Source: Arthrobacter sp. FW306-07-I (lineage in GTDB: Bacteria; Actinomycetota; Actinomycetes; Actinomycetales; Micrococcaceae). From it: 64,000 nucleotides of DNA. Under the pieces are notes generated by a model that saw only the letters and a program-made list of their open reading frames with translations, searched no databases and was not told the origin of the DNA. The stretch lies in contig NZ_CP084550.1 of assembly GCF_021800405.1 (NCBI RefSeq), forward strand, positions 186,001 to 250,000, given 5' to 3'. A program made the translations under genes and the position numbers. Numbering within the stretch: the first letter of the stretch is position 1; each line of letters starts with the position of its first letter. Shown in pieces: positions 19,619 to 29,198 of this stretch.

Positions 19619-21679
19619 ATGAAAGCTAAGAACTTCTTCAAAGGCCCGGGCATCTGGATCGTCGTTGTGGTCGGTCTGCTCCTTGTGGCTTTTGCAACGC
19701 TCGCCCCCGGCGGTGCGGCCCGGATCGACACGGACAAGGGCCTGGAACTGCTCTCCAGCAACAAGGTGGAGCAGGCCAAGATCTTCGACGGCGAGAACCG
19801 CGTTGACCTCACGCTGAAGGACAACCTGCAGGTGGACGGGCAGGACAAAGGCAAGAGCGTCCAGTTCTTCTTCGTGGATGCCCGCGCACAGGACGTGGTG
19901 AAGGCTGTCACCGACGCCAAGCCGGCCCAGGGTTTCACCGATCAGCCGATTGAAAGCAACTGGTTCTCCGGCCTGCTTTCCCTCCTGATCCCCGTCATCC
20001 TGCTGGGCGCACTCTTCTGGTTCCTCATGACCCGCATGCAGGGCGGCGGCTCCAAGATCATGCAGTTCGGCAAGTCCAAGGCCAAGATGGTCAGCAAAGA
20101 CATGCCGCAGGTCACCTTCGCTGACGTTGCAGGTGCCGATGAGGCCGTGGAGGAACTCCAGGAGATCAAGGAATTCCTGCAGGAACCAGCCAAGTTCCAG
20201 GCCGTCGGCGCCAAGATCCCCAAGGGTGTGCTGCTCTACGGCCCGCCAGGTACCGGTAAGACCCTGCTGGCCCGCGCGGTTGCCGGTGAGGCAGGCGTAC
20301 CCTTCTTCTCCATTTCCGGCTCTGACTTCGTGGAAATGTTCGTCGGCGTCGGTGCATCCCGTGTCCGCGACCTCTTCGAACAGGCCAAGGCCAACTCGCC
20401 CGCCATCATCTTCGTGGATGAGATCGACGCCGTCGGCCGGCACCGCGGCGCCGGCATCGGCGGCGGCAACGACGAACGCGAGCAGACGCTCAACCAGCTG
20501 CTGGTGGAGATGGACGGCTTCGACGTCAAGACCAACGTGATCCTCATTGCGGCCACCAACCGCCCCGACGTCCTGGACCCGGCCCTGCTGCGCCCCGGCC
20601 GCTTCGACCGCCAGGTGTCCGTGGAAGCGCCGGACCTGATCGGCCGCGACCAGATCCTGCAGGTGCACGCCAAGGGCAAGCCGATGGCACCCGGGGTGGA
20701 CCTGAAGGGTGTGGCGAAGAAGACGCCCGGGTACACCGGCGCCGACCTCGCCAACGTCCTCAACGAGGCCGCTTTGCTCACCGCGCGTTCCAACGCCAAC
20801 CTCATTGACGACCGCGCCCTGGATGAGGCCATTGACCGCGTCATGGCCGGCCCGCAGAAGCGCAGCCGCGTCATGAAGGAACACGAGCGCAAGATCACCG
20901 CCTACCACGAAGGCGGCCACGCCCTGGTGGCGGCGGCCCTCCGGAACTCCGCTCCGGTCACCAAGATCACCATCCTTCCCCGCGGCCGCGCCCTTGGTTA
21001 CACCATGGTGGTCCCGGAAAACGACAAGTACTCCGTGACCCGCAACGAACTCCTGGACCAGATGGCCTACGCCATGGGTGGACGTGTCGCCGAGGAGATC
21101 GTGTTCCACGACCCCTCCACCGGTGCTTCCAATGACATCGAAAAGGCCACCGGCACCGCACGCAAGATGGTCACTGAATACGGCATGAGCGAACGCGTCG
21201 GTGCTGTCCGCCTGGGCCAGGGCGGCGGTGAACCGTTCCTGGGCCGCGATGCAGGCCACGAGCGCAACTACTCGGACCAGATCGCCTACGTGGTGGATGA
21301 GGAAGTGCGCCGCCTGATCGAGCAGGCCCACGACGAGGCCTACGAAATCCTTACCGAGAACCGCGACATCCTGGACCTGCTGGCCCTTGAGCTGTTGGAG
21401 CGGGAGACCCTCAACCAGGCCGAGATTGCCGACATCTTCCGCGACGTGCGCAAGCGCGACTTCCGCGAGGTGTGGCTGTCCAAGGAAACCCGCCCCGTCC
21501 TGGCAGGGCCGGTGGAGACCCGCCGGGAGCGGGCCGAGCGGGAAGCGCAGGAAGAAGCGAAGAAGGCCCGGCTGGACGAGCCGCTGGACGCCCAGCCCCC
21601 GCACCCGCAGGGCGTTCCGGAGGATGCACCCTTCAAGGGCGGAGTCACCGACTCGGGGCCCGACACCCTTCGCGGCTAA
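19619..21679 (+). CDS. ftsH: ATP-dependent zinc metalloprotease FtsH
   Basis: A 686-aa membrane-anchored AAA+ protease that degrades misfolded and regulatory proteins. Two membrane segments (about residues 10-28 and 115-138) flank an extracytoplasmic domain. Walker A is GPPGTGKT, Walker B is IIFVDEID, the second region of homology is in RPGRFDRQV, and the zinc motif is HEGGH (His430 and His434). The C-terminal tail is charged and Pro-rich. The 185 bp upstream probably hold its promoter; no strong Shine-Dalgarno precedes the ATG. Confidence 0.97.
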   Translation: MKAKNFFKGPGIWIVVVVGLLLVAFATLAPGGAARIDTDKGLELLSSNKVEQAKIFDGENRVDLTLKDNLQVDGQDKGKSVQFFFVDARAQDVVKAVTDAKPAQGFTDQPIESNWFSGLLSLLIPVILLGALFWFLMTRMQGGGSKIMQFGKSKAKMVSKDMPQVTFADVAGADEAVEELQEIKEFLQEPAKFQAVGAKIPKGVLLYGPPGTGKTLLARAVAGEAGVPFFSISGSDFVEMFVGVGASRVRDLFEQAKANSPAIIFVDEIDAVGRHRGAGIGGGNDEREQTLNQLLVEMDGFDVKTNVILIAATNRPDVLDPALLRPGRFDRQVSVEAPDLIGRDQILQVHAKGKPMAPGVDLKGVAKKTPGYTGADLANVLNEAALLTARSNANLIDDRALDEAIDRVMAGPQKRSRVMKEHERKITAYHEGGHALVAAALRNSAPVTKITILPRGRALGYTMVVPENDKYSVTRNELLDQMAYAMGGRVAEEIVFHDPSTGASNDIEKATGTARKMVTEYGMSERVGAVRLGQGGGEPFLGRDAGHERNYSDQIAYVVDEEVRRLIEQAHDEAYEILTENRDILDLLALELLERETLNQAEIADIFRDVRKRDFREVWLSKETRPVLAGPVETRRERAEREAQEEAKKARLDEPLDAQPPHPQGVPEDAPFKGGVTDSGPDTLRG

Positions 21680-21682
21680 GCT
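21677..21682 (+). promoter_or_regulatory. -10 element for leaderless folE transcript, overlapping the ftsH stop codon
   Basis: TAAGCT, whose first bases are the ftsH stop codon, is followed by 6 nt and the folE GTG. This would give folE and the genes after it their own transcript. Confidence 0.55.
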
Positions 21683-21688
21683 TTCCCT

Positions 21689-22333
21689 GTGACTTCCTTC
21701 GACGACGACGACGTTCCCGCCTCCGCCGGATACCTGGCCCAGGACGGTTCCCACCATTCGACGAGCCACAAGGTGGACCGGCCACGGATCGAGGCGGCCG
21801 TCCGCGAAATCCTCCTTGCCATCGGCGAGGACCCGGACCGCGGCGGCCTCCTCGACACCCCCAAAAGGGTGGCGAAGGCGTATGCCGAGGTGTTCGCCGG
21901 GCTGCACCATGACCCCGCGGAAGTCCTGTCCACCACCTTCGACCTGGACCATGAGGAACTGGTCCTGGTCAAGGACATTCCGTTCTACTCCACCTGCGAG
22001 CACCACCTGGTGCCGTTCCACGGGGTGGCCCACGTTGGCTACATCCCCTCGCACGACGGCAGGGTCACCGGGCTGAGCAAGCTGGCCCGGCTGGTGGACA
22101 TCTACGCACGGCGGCCGCAGGTGCAGGAGCGGCTCACCACAGAGATCGTCGAAGCGATGGTCCGCTACCTCAAGCCCCGCGGCGCCATCGTCGTTGTCGA
22201 ATGCGAGCACATGTGCATGTCAATGCGCGGCATCCGCAAGCCCGGAGCGAAGACCGTCACCAGTGCGGTCCGCGGGCAGCTTCATGACCCGGCCACCCGT
22301 GCCGAAGCCATGAGCCTCATCCTCGGAAGGTAA
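21689..22333 (+). CDS. folE: GTP cyclohydrolase I
   Basis: A 214-aa enzyme making 7,8-dihydroneopterin triphosphate from GTP, first step of folate synthesis. The zinc site is visible as the Cys and His of [12 protein letters not shown] and the second Cys in [31 protein letters not shown] and GDKVT-like catalytic segments follow family order. Starts with GTG 9 bp after ftsH, preceded by a TAAGCT box 6 nt upstream and no Shine-Dalgarno. Head of the folE-folP-folB-folK run. Confidence 0.97.
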   Translation: MTSFDDDDVPASAGYLAQDGSHHSTSHKVDRPRIEAAVREILLAIGEDPDRGGLLDTPKRVAKAYAEVFAGLHHDPAEVLSTTFDLDHEELVLVKDIPFYSTCEHHLVPFHGVAHVGYIPSHDGRVTGLSKLARLVDIYARRPQVQERLTTEIVEAMVRYLKPRGAIVVVECEHMCMSMRGIRKPGAKTVTSAVRGQLHDPATRAEAMSLILGR

Positions 22334-22343
22334 CCACAGACCC

Positions 22344-23282
22344 ATGGATTCACTCGCTGCAGCCCCCGGAACGGGGCCCGCAACCTCCCCGCTGCCCATC
22401 CTCCGCAAGCCCCGCCCCGCCGCGCGCTTTGAAGACCTGCCCACCGGCCGGACCTTGGTCATGGGCATCCTGAACGTGACCCCTGATTCCTTCAGCGACG
22501 GCGGAAAGCATGCCACGGCGGACACCGCCATCGCGGCCGGCCTGCGGATGTTCTACGCAGGTGCGGACATCATCGACGTGGGCGGGGAATCCACCCGCCC
22601 GGGGGCAGACGACGTCAGCCCCGACGAGGAACAGCGCCGGGTCCTGCCCGTGATCGAGGCCCTGGTGAAGGCCGGGGCGCTGGTCAGCATCGACACCACC
22701 CACGCCTCTACGGCGGAAGCGGCCGTCAAGGCAGGCGCGGCCATCGTCAATGACATCTCCGGACTGAGCATCGAGCCCGAAATGGCCGAGTTCGTCGCAG
22801 CGTCCAAGGTGCCCTACGTCCTCACCCACCGCCGCGGCGACGCCCGCACCATGAACTCGCTTGCAGAGTACGCCGATGTTGCCGGGGAAGTGGTGGCGGA
22901 ACTGGCAGGAGTGCGGGACAAGCTCTATGCCGCCGGAGTCAGCCCGGAACAGATCATTATCGATCCGGGCCTGGGCTTCGCCAAGAACGATGCCCAGAAC
23001 TGGGAACTGCTGCAAAACCTTGACCAGCTGGACACCCTGGGCCACAAGGTCTTGGTGGGCGCCTCCCGCAAGCGCTTCCTGGGCACCCTGCTCACCGTGG
23101 CAGGAAAGGCCGGCGCTCCCGAGGAGCGGGACGGTGCCACGGCGGCCATTACGGCCATCAGCGCCTACCGTGGGGCCTGGGCCGTCCGGGTCCACGACGT
23201 CGGCTCGAGCCTTGACGCCGTCAAGGTGGCCGCGCGCATGGCGGCCGTACCTACGGCACCAGCCGTACCCAAAACGCAGTAG
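22344..23282 (+). CDS. folP: Dihydropteroate synthase
   Basis: A 312-aa TIM-barrel enzyme joining dihydropterin pyrophosphate and p-aminobenzoate; the target of sulfonamides. The signatures MGILNVTPDSFSDGG (near residue 42) and DVGGESTRPGA are intact, as is the Lys/Ser/Arg phosphate site in VLVGASRKRFLG. An extra N-terminal 35 residues and a short Ala/Pro tail are not conserved. It is 10 bp after folE. Confidence 0.96.
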   Translation: MDSLAAAPGTGPATSPLPILRKPRPAARFEDLPTGRTLVMGILNVTPDSFSDGGKHATADTAIAAGLRMFYAGADIIDVGGESTRPGADDVSPDEEQRRVLPVIEALVKAGALVSIDTTHASTAEAAVKAGAAIVNDISGLSIEPEMAEFVAASKVPYVLTHRRGDARTMNSLAEYADVAGEVVAELAGVRDKLYAAGVSPEQIIIDPGLGFAKNDAQNWELLQNLDQLDTLGHKVLVGASRKRFLGTLLTVAGKAGAPEERDGATAAITAISAYRGAWAVRVHDVGSSLDAVKVAARMAAVPTAPAVPKTQ

Positions 23283-23295
23283 GGCCGGGGGACCC

Positions 23296-23688
23296 ATGGA
23301 CAGGATTACGCTGACTGGAGTGACCGCAGTTGGTCATCACGGTGTCTTCGATTTCGAACGCCGGGAGGGCCAGCCCTTCGTGGTGGACGCGGTGCTCTAC
23401 CTGGACTTCACCGAAGCGGCGCAGTCCGATGACGTCCGGGACACGGCGCACTACGGCGAGGTGGCGCAGCGTATAACCGAGTGGATTTCCGGGGAACCCC
23501 TGAACCTCATCGAGGCACTGGCGGTACGGATCGCGGACAGCCTCCTGGCCGAATTCAAGCTTCAGGCCGTGGAGATCACCGTCCACAAACCCCAGGCCCC
23601 CATCGAGGTTCCTTTCGGCGACGTGGCCGTCACCGTCCACAGGACGCGGGTCCCCGCGGACAATGCCCTGGCCGGGGCCGGCAGATGA
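23296..23688 (+). CDS. folB: Dihydroneopterin aldolase
   Basis: A 130-aa enzyme that cleaves dihydroneopterin to 6-hydroxymethyl-dihydropterin and glycolaldehyde. The conserved GHHGVFDFERREGQPFVVD region and the Lys in ITVHKPQAPI are present. The ATG at 23296 follows a GGGGGA site. Its TGA overlaps the ATG of folK, so the two are translationally coupled. Confidence 0.95.
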   Translation: MDRITLTGVTAVGHHGVFDFERREGQPFVVDAVLYLDFTEAAQSDDVRDTAHYGEVAQRITEWISGEPLNLIEALAVRIADSLLAEFKLQAVEITVHKPQAPIEVPFGDVAVTVHRTRVPADNALAGAGR

Positions 23689-24230
23689 ACGGCATCTACA
23701 CCAAGGCCGTCCTCGCGCTCGGCAGCAACCTTGGTGAACGGAACGAGACTCTGACTGAGGCCGTGGCGGACCTGGTGGATCCGCCGGAGGTGCGCCTCCT
23801 TGCCGTCTCACCGATCGTCCAGACGAAAGCCGTGGGCGGCCCCGCCGGCCAGCCCGACTTCCTGAACATGGTCATCACCGTGGAAACCAGCCTGACCCCC
23901 AAGGAACTGTTGGAACACTGCCAGGCCGTCGAAAACAAGCACCTCCGCGTCCGCGAGGTGCATTGGGGACCGCGGACGCTCGACGTCGACATCATCACCT
24001 ACGGGGACCTCCGCAGCGACGATCCCGCCCTGACGCTCCCGCACCCCCGGGCTGCCTCCCGTGCGTTCGTCCTTTACCCCTGGTCGCTGATCGAACCCGC
24101 CGCCACACTGGAGGGCGAAAGGATCAGCGCGCTGGCCGCCCAGGCGGACGATTTTCCCGATCTGGCTCCGTTCGACGGCTTCGGCGATTTCGACGGGATG
24201 CCCACGGCCGGCGCGGTGGAGGAGCGATGA
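23685..24230 (+). CDS. folK: 2-amino-4-hydroxy-6-hydroxymethyldihydropteridine pyrophosphokinase
   Basis: A 181-aa enzyme that moves pyrophosphate from ATP to hydroxymethyl-dihydropterin, feeding FolP. It shows ALGSNLGERN at the N-terminus and the catalytic signature WGPRTLDVDIITYG with its magnesium-binding aspartates. Overlaps folB by 4 bp and the next gene by 4 bp (ATGA junctions). Confidence 0.95.
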   Translation: MNGIYTKAVLALGSNLGERNETLTEAVADLVDPPEVRLLAVSPIVQTKAVGGPAGQPDFLNMVITVETSLTPKELLEHCQAVENKHLRVREVHWGPRTLDVDIITYGDLRSDDPALTLPHPRAASRAFVLYPWSLIEPAATLEGERISALAAQADDFPDLAPFDGFGDFDGMPTAGAVEER

Positions 24231-24772
24231 AGCCCATCAACCCCCTGCGCCTGCTGCTGATCGGCGTCATCCTCGCCATCGCAGGCTGGTCTGCCACGGT
24301 GGTGACCAGCCGCTACAGCATTGCCACGCCTGTTTTGCCTGCTACCGCGCTTGCCACCATGGGCGTCATCGTCATCATCACGCTGATCCTTGGCATCCGC
24401 ATCCTGAGGTGGCGTAACAGCCTCAAACCCAACAGCACCGTAAAGAAGACCCAGTTGGACCCCCTCCTGGCCGCCCGGACCCTGGTCCTGGCCCAGGCAT
24501 GCGCGTATGCCGGAACAGTGCTGCTCGGCTGGCACGTCGGCATCTTCCTGGACCAATTGCGGATCTGGAGCATGCGCAGCGACCAGGGAATCACCTGGCT
24601 GGCGTTGGCCATGGCCGGCGGCGGCCTGGTGATGATCATCGTTGGGCTCATCGTGGAGCGGTTCTGCAAGATTCCGCCCGAGGACAGCGATTCAAACCTG
24701 GACGGGAAAAAGGGCCGCCCTGCCCGCGGGGAGGCTGCTGGGGAAGGCGAATATGCATACCGAGGCGATTGA
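24227..24772 (+). CDS. DUF3180 membrane protein
   Basis: A 181-aa protein with four predicted membrane helices (about residues 8-25, 36-56, 80-102 and 118-140) and a charged cytoplasmic tail. It matches the actinobacterial DUF3180 family, which is nearly always found straight after folK; no function is established. It overlaps folK by 4 bp, and the following gene starts inside its 3' end. Confidence 0.85.
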   Translation: MKPINPLRLLLIGVILAIAGWSATVVTSRYSIATPVLPATALATMGVIVIITLILGIRILRWRNSLKPNSTVKKTQLDPLLAARTLVLAQACAYAGTVLLGWHVGIFLDQLRIWSMRSDQGITWLALAMAGGGLVMIIVGLIVERFCKIPPEDSDSNLDGKKGRPARGEAAGEGEYAYRGD

Positions 24773-25265
24773 CCCCCCGGGTATCGCCTGGCAGCGGGTG
24801 TCGCCAAAATACATAACAGTCCGCCTCGTGGAATGGGCCCTGGGCAACCTGGCCGCGGTCCTGATCCTTTCCGTTCCGCTGGCGTTTGTCCTCCTGGGCT
24901 GGTGGCGGTGGCCTCCACTGTGGCTGGCCATTACTGTTCCGGCCGTCATGATGCTGATTGCCGTATGGCGGCTGGTGCTCATCCCGCGGCAGGTCAGGGC
25001 CATCGGCTACGCCGAGCGCGACGACGACCTGCTGGTCAGGAGCGGCATCTTCTTCCAGCGCACCATGGCCGTTCCGTACGGGCGCATGCAATACGTGGAC
25101 ATCGCGGTGGGGCCCGTGGAGCGCGGCCTGGGACTGTGTACCGTGAAGCTCCACACAGCATCGCCCGGCACCAACGCCCGCCTCCCCGGCCTGCCGGCTG
25201 CGGAGGGTGCGCGGCTCCGGGAACAGCTGGCCGCCCGCGGCGAAGCCAGGCTGGCAGGGCTGTGA
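24753..25265 (+). CDS. Membrane protein with bacterial PH (DUF304) domain
   Basis: A 170-aa protein. Two membrane helices (about residues 28-72) are followed by a bacterial PH-like domain, recognisable from DDDLLVRSGIFFQRTMAVPYGRMQYVDIAVGPVERGLG (given here as the signature region around residues 90-125). Related to B. subtilis YdbS. Start chosen at 24753 with GGGGAAGG 5 nt upstream, overlapping the DUF3180 gene by 20 bp. It overlaps the next, larger PH-domain gene by 4 bp, so the two products probably act together. Confidence 0.85.
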   Translation: MHTEAIDPPGIAWQRVSPKYITVRLVEWALGNLAAVLILSVPLAFVLLGWWRWPPLWLAITVPAVMMLIAVWRLVLIPRQVRAIGYAERDDDLLVRSGIFFQRTMAVPYGRMQYVDIAVGPVERGLGLCTVKLHTASPGTNARLPGLPAAEGARLREQLAARGEARLAGL

Positions 25266-26911
25266 CGGCTGACGGCCAGCTGCCCGGACGGCCAGTCGTG
25301 CCTCCTGCGGCGGCCGGCCCGGAAACCATAGTGGCCGACGGCGAGTGGCTGCGTGTCCATCCCGCCTCGCCATTCATCCGCGGCTGGGTGGCCCTGGCTG
25401 CCATCGCCTTCTTCTTTGGCAGGGAGCTGTTTGAGCGGTCCCTGCAGGGCCAGCCAGTTTTCGAGGAAGGGTTTTCCCGCCGCGCGCCGTGGCTCCTGGG
25501 AGGCGGTGCCGTGGTGCTGGCCGTGGCGGTGCTGGGATTCGTCCTGACCTGGTACTTCACCAAATACCAGGTGTCCGCCGGCTATGTCCGCGTCAACAGC
25601 GGACTCCTCTTCCGCCAGCACCGGCAGGCGCGGCTGGACCGCGTGCAGGCGATCGACATCGTGCAGCCCCTCCTGGCCCGCATCTTCGGCCTGGCCGAAC
25701 TCAAGTTCGAGGTGGCAGACGCCGGCGAATCAGCTGTGCGGCTGGCTTACCTGAAGATTGCTGACGCCCGCCAACTGAGGGCCACCATCCTGGCGCACGC
25801 TTCCGGTGCTGTTGCCGGCGCCGGCTCAAGCACTGGGTACGTGGGCGGTTCCGGCGGCCCGTCGGGCACCGGTTCAGCAGGCGCGGTTGGCCGGCAACAT
25901 CCCACCCAGCACGCGTCCGAGGCGCCGGAGTTTACGGTACTTGCCGTGCCGCCGTCGCGCCTTGTCGGATCGTTGCTGCTGAGTGAGCAAAGCTTCTTCA
26001 TCGTGGTGGGAGGCGCCGCTTCGGTGGTCCTGTCCGCGCTGACGGACAACCGGGCCTTCTACTTCTACCTGGTGCCGGCTGCCCTTGGCCTTGCAGCCAG
26101 TTACTGGAATTTTTTCAACAAGGGGTACAACTTCACTGCCGCCATTTCCCCGGACGGTATCCGGCTACGGTACGGGCTGCTGGACACGCAGGCGCAGACC
26201 CTGCCGCCGGGCCGGATCCAGGCAGTGAAGGTTGCCCAGCCTCCGCTGTGGCGCCCGTTCGGCTGGTACCGGATGCAGGTGAACGTGGCGGGCTACGGGA
26301 CGTCGGGCAACGCCGTCGAAGGCAATACCAGGACCATCCTGTTGCCGGTAGGTAAATTCGCCGATGTCCTTGCCATGCTCTCGCTGGTCCTGCCCGACCC
26401 CGGAACCAACCATCCTGAGGCGGTGTTTTCTGCCGGGCTGGGTGGTTTCGATACCGACGGTGGCTTTGTCACCACGCCGCGGCGGGCGTGGCTGCTGGCA
26501 CCACTTGCATGGCGGCGGAACGGCTTTGCGGCCACGGACACTGCCCTGTTGATCCGCTCCGGCCGCTGGTGGCGGGAACTTGTTGTCGTGCCGCACCAGC
26601 GGACGCAGTCGATGGCGCTTCAACAGGGGCCCCTGGCGCGCCGCTTCCGCGTGGCGGACCTGGTGCTGCACACCACTGCCGGTCCGGTGGCCCCGCGGCT
26701 GACCCAGGCGGGGCTTGACGAGGCCCGGCAACTCTTCGACGAGCAGTCCGCACGCGCCCGGCTGGCACGGAAGCGGCAAACCACCGAACAATGGTTGCGG
26801 CAGGTTGTTCCGGCAGTTGAATCAGCTCCGGAATCCACGCCGGCCGTTGAGCCCGGGGCTGCCCCAGCGCCCCGCACCCATTACCAACAGGAAGGCCAGC
26901 AGCATGGCTAA
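25262..26911 (+). CDS. Multi-PH-domain membrane protein (YdbT-like)
   Basis: A 549-aa protein with pairs of membrane helices alternating with three bacterial PH (DUF304) domains: near residues 105-175 (VSAGYVRVNSGLLFRQH), 300-370 (AISPDGIRLRYGLLDTQ) and 420-490 (LLIRSGRWWRELVVVPHQRT). A Gly/Ser-rich linker lies near residue 190. Related to YdbT, which pairs with YdbS in Bacillus. GTG start overlaps the upstream stop (GTGA). Function unknown; a membrane-stress or antimicrobial-resistance role is reported for some relatives. Confidence 0.84.
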   Translation: MTADGQLPGRPVVPPAAAGPETIVADGEWLRVHPASPFIRGWVALAAIAFFFGRELFERSLQGQPVFEEGFSRRAPWLLGGGAVVLAVAVLGFVLTWYFTKYQVSAGYVRVNSGLLFRQHRQARLDRVQAIDIVQPLLARIFGLAELKFEVADAGESAVRLAYLKIADARQLRATILAHASGAVAGAGSSTGYVGGSGGPSGTGSAGAVGRQHPTQHASEAPEFTVLAVPPSRLVGSLLLSEQSFFIVVGGAASVVLSALTDNRAFYFYLVPAALGLAASYWNFFNKGYNFTAAISPDGIRLRYGLLDTQAQTLPPGRIQAVKVAQPPLWRPFGWYRMQVNVAGYGTSGNAVEGNTRTILLPVGKFADVLAMLSLVLPDPGTNHPEAVFSAGLGGFDTDGGFVTTPRRAWLLAPLAWRRNGFAATDTALLIRSGRWWRELVVVPHQRTQSMALQQGPLARRFRVADLVLHTTAGPVAPRLTQAGLDEARQLFDEQSARARLARKRQTTEQWLRQVVPAVESAPESTPAVEPGAAPAPRTHYQQEGQQHG

Positions 26912-27797
26912 GCCCGGACGCCTCGGCGTCGGAATCATCGGCGCCGGCAAGGTAGGGGCGGTACTAGGCGCCGCCCTGCGCGCAGCCGAGCACGCCGTCG
27001 TCGGGGTGTCAGCGGTGTCCGAAGCCAGCCGGGAGCGGGCCGAGACCCTGCTGCCCGGTGTGCCCATCCTGGAAGTGCAGGACGTCGTGGAGCGCGCGGA
27101 ACTGGTGCTGCTGGCGGTGCCGGACGACGCACTGCCCGGGTTGGTGGATGGGTTGGCAAAGCTCGGCGCGTGGCAGCCGGGCCAGTTGGTCGCACATACC
27201 TCCGGGCGCTTCGGCGTGGGCGTGCTCCATCCCGTCCGCGCCGCCGGGGCCGTTCCACTGGCGCTGCACCCGGCCATGACCTTCACCGGCATGAGCCTGG
27301 ACCTCACCCGGCTGCTCGACTGCACCTTCGGGGTGACGGCCGATGCGCCCATGTTGCCCATCGCCCAGGCGCTTGTGGTGGAGATGGGGGCCGAACCCGT
27401 GGCTATCGCCGAGGCGGACCGGACGCTCTACCATGCAGCCCTGGCCCACGGGTCCAACCACCTGGTTACCTTGGTGGCGCAGGCGTCACAGCTGCTGCGC
27501 GAGGTTGGCGTCGAATCGCCCGAACGCATGCTGGGGCCGCTGCTGCGGGCCACCCTGGAGAACGCACTGGCCTCGGGGGAGTCTGCGCTGACCGGTCCCG
27601 TGGCACGTGGGGACGTGGGAACGGTCAGCGCGCATGCCGAGGCGTTGCGGGAGTTCGACGCCGGCGGGCACGGCGACGTGCTTGAGGCCTACCTTGCGAT
27701 GGCACGCGCCACAGCCCTCCGCGCCGAAGGGCGCGGACTGCTGAAACCCGACCAGCTGAAGGGGCTGCACGAGGCCCTCGATCCGAAGGAGGACTGA
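26904..27797 (+). CDS. Rossmann-fold DUF2520 protein (possible oxidoreductase)
   Basis: A 297-aa protein. The N-terminus has a dinucleotide-binding Rossmann motif GVGIIGAGKVGAVLGAAL, followed by LLAVPDDALPGLV, and the C-terminal all-helical DUF2520 domain starts near residue 150 (ALHPAMTFTG). The two-domain form is like ketopantoate reductase and 6-phosphogluconate-dehydrogenase-type enzymes. It overlaps the upstream stop by 8 bp and abuts panC, so a role near pantothenate synthesis is a reasonable guess. Start chosen at 26904, with GGAAGG upstream. Confidence 0.83.
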   Translation: MAKPGRLGVGIIGAGKVGAVLGAALRAAEHAVVGVSAVSEASRERAETLLPGVPILEVQDVVERAELVLLAVPDDALPGLVDGLAKLGAWQPGQLVAHTSGRFGVGVLHPVRAAGAVPLALHPAMTFTGMSLDLTRLLDCTFGVTADAPMLPIAQALVVEMGAEPVAIAEADRTLYHAALAHGSNHLVTLVAQASQLLREVGVESPERMLGPLLRATLENALASGESALTGPVARGDVGTVSAHAEALREFDAGGHGDVLEAYLAMARATALRAEGRGLLKPDQLKGLHEALDPKED

Positions 27798-28718
27798 ATG
27801 TCCATTCAACTCGTCACCACCGTGGCCGGCCTGCACGCCGAAAGCGCACGTCTCCTCACGGCGAAGCAGGGGACCTCGCAGGGGCTGGTGCCCACCATGG
27901 GCGCACTCCACGAAGGACATGCCGCCCTGGCCCGTGCCGCCGTCGAAAATAATGACGTGGTGGTGGCGAGCATCTTCGTGAATCCCCTGCAGTTCGGCGA
28001 CGCTGTGGACCTGGACCGCTACCCGCGGACGCTTGAGGCGGACCTTGCGCTCCTGGAGGAGCAGGGCGTGGACCTCGCCTTCGCCCCCTCCGTGGAGGAG
28101 GTCTACCCAGGCGGGGAGCCTTTGGTGCGGGTTACGTCCGGGCGCCTGGGGGAGAAGTGGGAAGGCGCCTCCCGGCCCGGCCACTTCGACGGCGCCCTGA
28201 CTGTTGTTGCCAAACTGCTGCACTATGGGATGCCGGCGGCTGGCCTTCCGGCCGGATCTGCGGGACCGTCCGGCAGCGTCCCGGCCTACCGGGCCTACTT
28301 CGGCCAAAAGGACGCCCAGCAGTTGGCCCTGGTCCGGCGTATGGCCGCAGACCTGAACTTCCCGGTGGAGATTGTGGGCGTTCCCACGGTCCGTGCTGAC
28401 GACGGGCTGGCCTTGTCCAGCCGGAACCGCTTCCTGTCCGACGAGGAGCGGGACGCCGCGCTGGTCCTGTCCAGGGCGCTGCGGCTGCTGGAAGAGCGGG
28501 CGAACGCGCACGAGCCATTGGATCTTGATTCTGCCCTGGCGATGGTGGAGTCCCAGCCCCTGGTGGAACTCGACTACTTCGACGTGGTGGACCCACGAAC
28601 CCTTGAACCCCTGGCGGAGAACTGCCGGGAGACCCCTTTCCGTGGCGAGGCCCTGGCGCTCATTGCAGCCAAGGTGGGTCCGGTGCGGCTGATCGACAAC
28701 GTTCCGCTGAGCTCCTGA
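27798..28718 (+). CDS. panC: Pantothenate synthetase
   Basis: A 306-aa enzyme condensing pantoate and beta-alanine with ATP. Seen: [17 protein letters not shown] (HIGH-type motif), [10 protein letters not shown], the [14 protein letters not shown]-like region and the Arg in [13 protein letters not shown]. It starts immediately at the end of the DUF2520 gene. An 18-residue insert ([14 protein letters not shown] region near residue 150) is longer than in most PanC proteins. Last gene of the core block; the next gene is convergent 7 bp away. Confidence 0.95.
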   Translation: MSIQLVTTVAGLHAESARLLTAKQGTSQGLVPTMGALHEGHAALARAAVENNDVVVASIFVNPLQFGDAVDLDRYPRTLEADLALLEEQGVDLAFAPSVEEVYPGGEPLVRVTSGRLGEKWEGASRPGHFDGALTVVAKLLHYGMPAAGLPAGSAGPSGSVPAYRAYFGQKDAQQLALVRRMAADLNFPVEIVGVPTVRADDGLALSSRNRFLSDEERDAALVLSRALRLLEERANAHEPLDLDSALAMVESQPLVELDYFDVVDPRTLEPLAENCRETPFRGEALALIAAKVGPVRLIDNVPLSS

Positions 28719-28725
28719 CGCCTGG

Positions 28726-29073
28726 TTAGCTTCCGATCCAATCTGTTGAAGTGTGCAGGGTCGGCAGGCCTTGCGGGGGCGCGGGAGTTTGTGGATGCGG
28801 GCCGTGGGCCTGGAGGCCCAGCCCGTCCTCACTTGCCATGAGCTGTTCCAGGAGTGCCTTCTCCGGCCGGCCGGGATTGCGCGCTACGGAGCGGCGGAGC
28901 CGTGCCCTTGACAGTTCTTCGGAGGGATCGGTGCTGGAGAGCAGTTCATCGATAATCTCCTGGGCCTGCCACCGGAGGGAATCGATGGCAAACTGGCGTA
29001 TTTCGGCAGGAGTGTCACTGGGAAGCCATGGCTCCGGGTCAGGGGGTACCGGGGCGAGCTGCTCTGCTGTCAT
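28726..29073 (-). CDS. Hypothetical protein
   Basis: A 115-aa soluble protein with no membrane segment. The middle is helical and charged (EIRQFAIDSLRWQAQEIIDELL), and the C-terminal 25 residues are Pro/His-rich. AAGGAGG lies 5 nt before the ATG, so the gene looks translated. Not recognised. It is divergent from the TetR gene at 29199, sharing a 125-bp regulatory region, and could be that regulator's target. Confidence 0.6.
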   Translation of the reverse strand: MTAEQLAPVPPDPEPWLPSDTPAEIRQFAIDSLRWQAQEIIDELLSSTDPSEELSRARLRRSVARNPGRPEKALLEQLMASEDGLGLQAHGPHPQTPAPPQGLPTLHTSTDWIGS

Positions 29074-29161
29074 AGCGGCCTCCTTGCATCAAGCCGCAGG
29101 GGCCACATAGACCCGTGCGACGTTCGAATGCACTGCACGTAGGACAAACCCTACAACGAGA

Positions 29162-29177
29162 GAGACAAGTCTGTCTC
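29162..29177. promoter_or_regulatory. Inverted repeat GAGACA-N4-TGTCTC, putative TetR operator
   Basis: A perfect 6-bp inverted repeat with 4-bp spacer, ending 9 bp before the TAGACT -10 box of the TetR gene. A repressor bound here would block that promoter, so autoregulation is likely. Confidence 0.5.
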
Positions 29178-29186
29178 GCGGAGGAT

Positions 29187-29192
29187 TAGACT
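29187..29192 (+). promoter_or_regulatory. -10 element for leaderless TetR-family gene
   Basis: TAGACT, then 6 nt, then GTG at 29199. No Shine-Dalgarno. Confidence 0.6.
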
Positions 29193-29198
29193 AAAACC

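Noticed and set aside
19586..22210. An 874-codon minus-strand frame opposite ftsH and folE
   Set aside because: Same reason: shadow of two certain genes.
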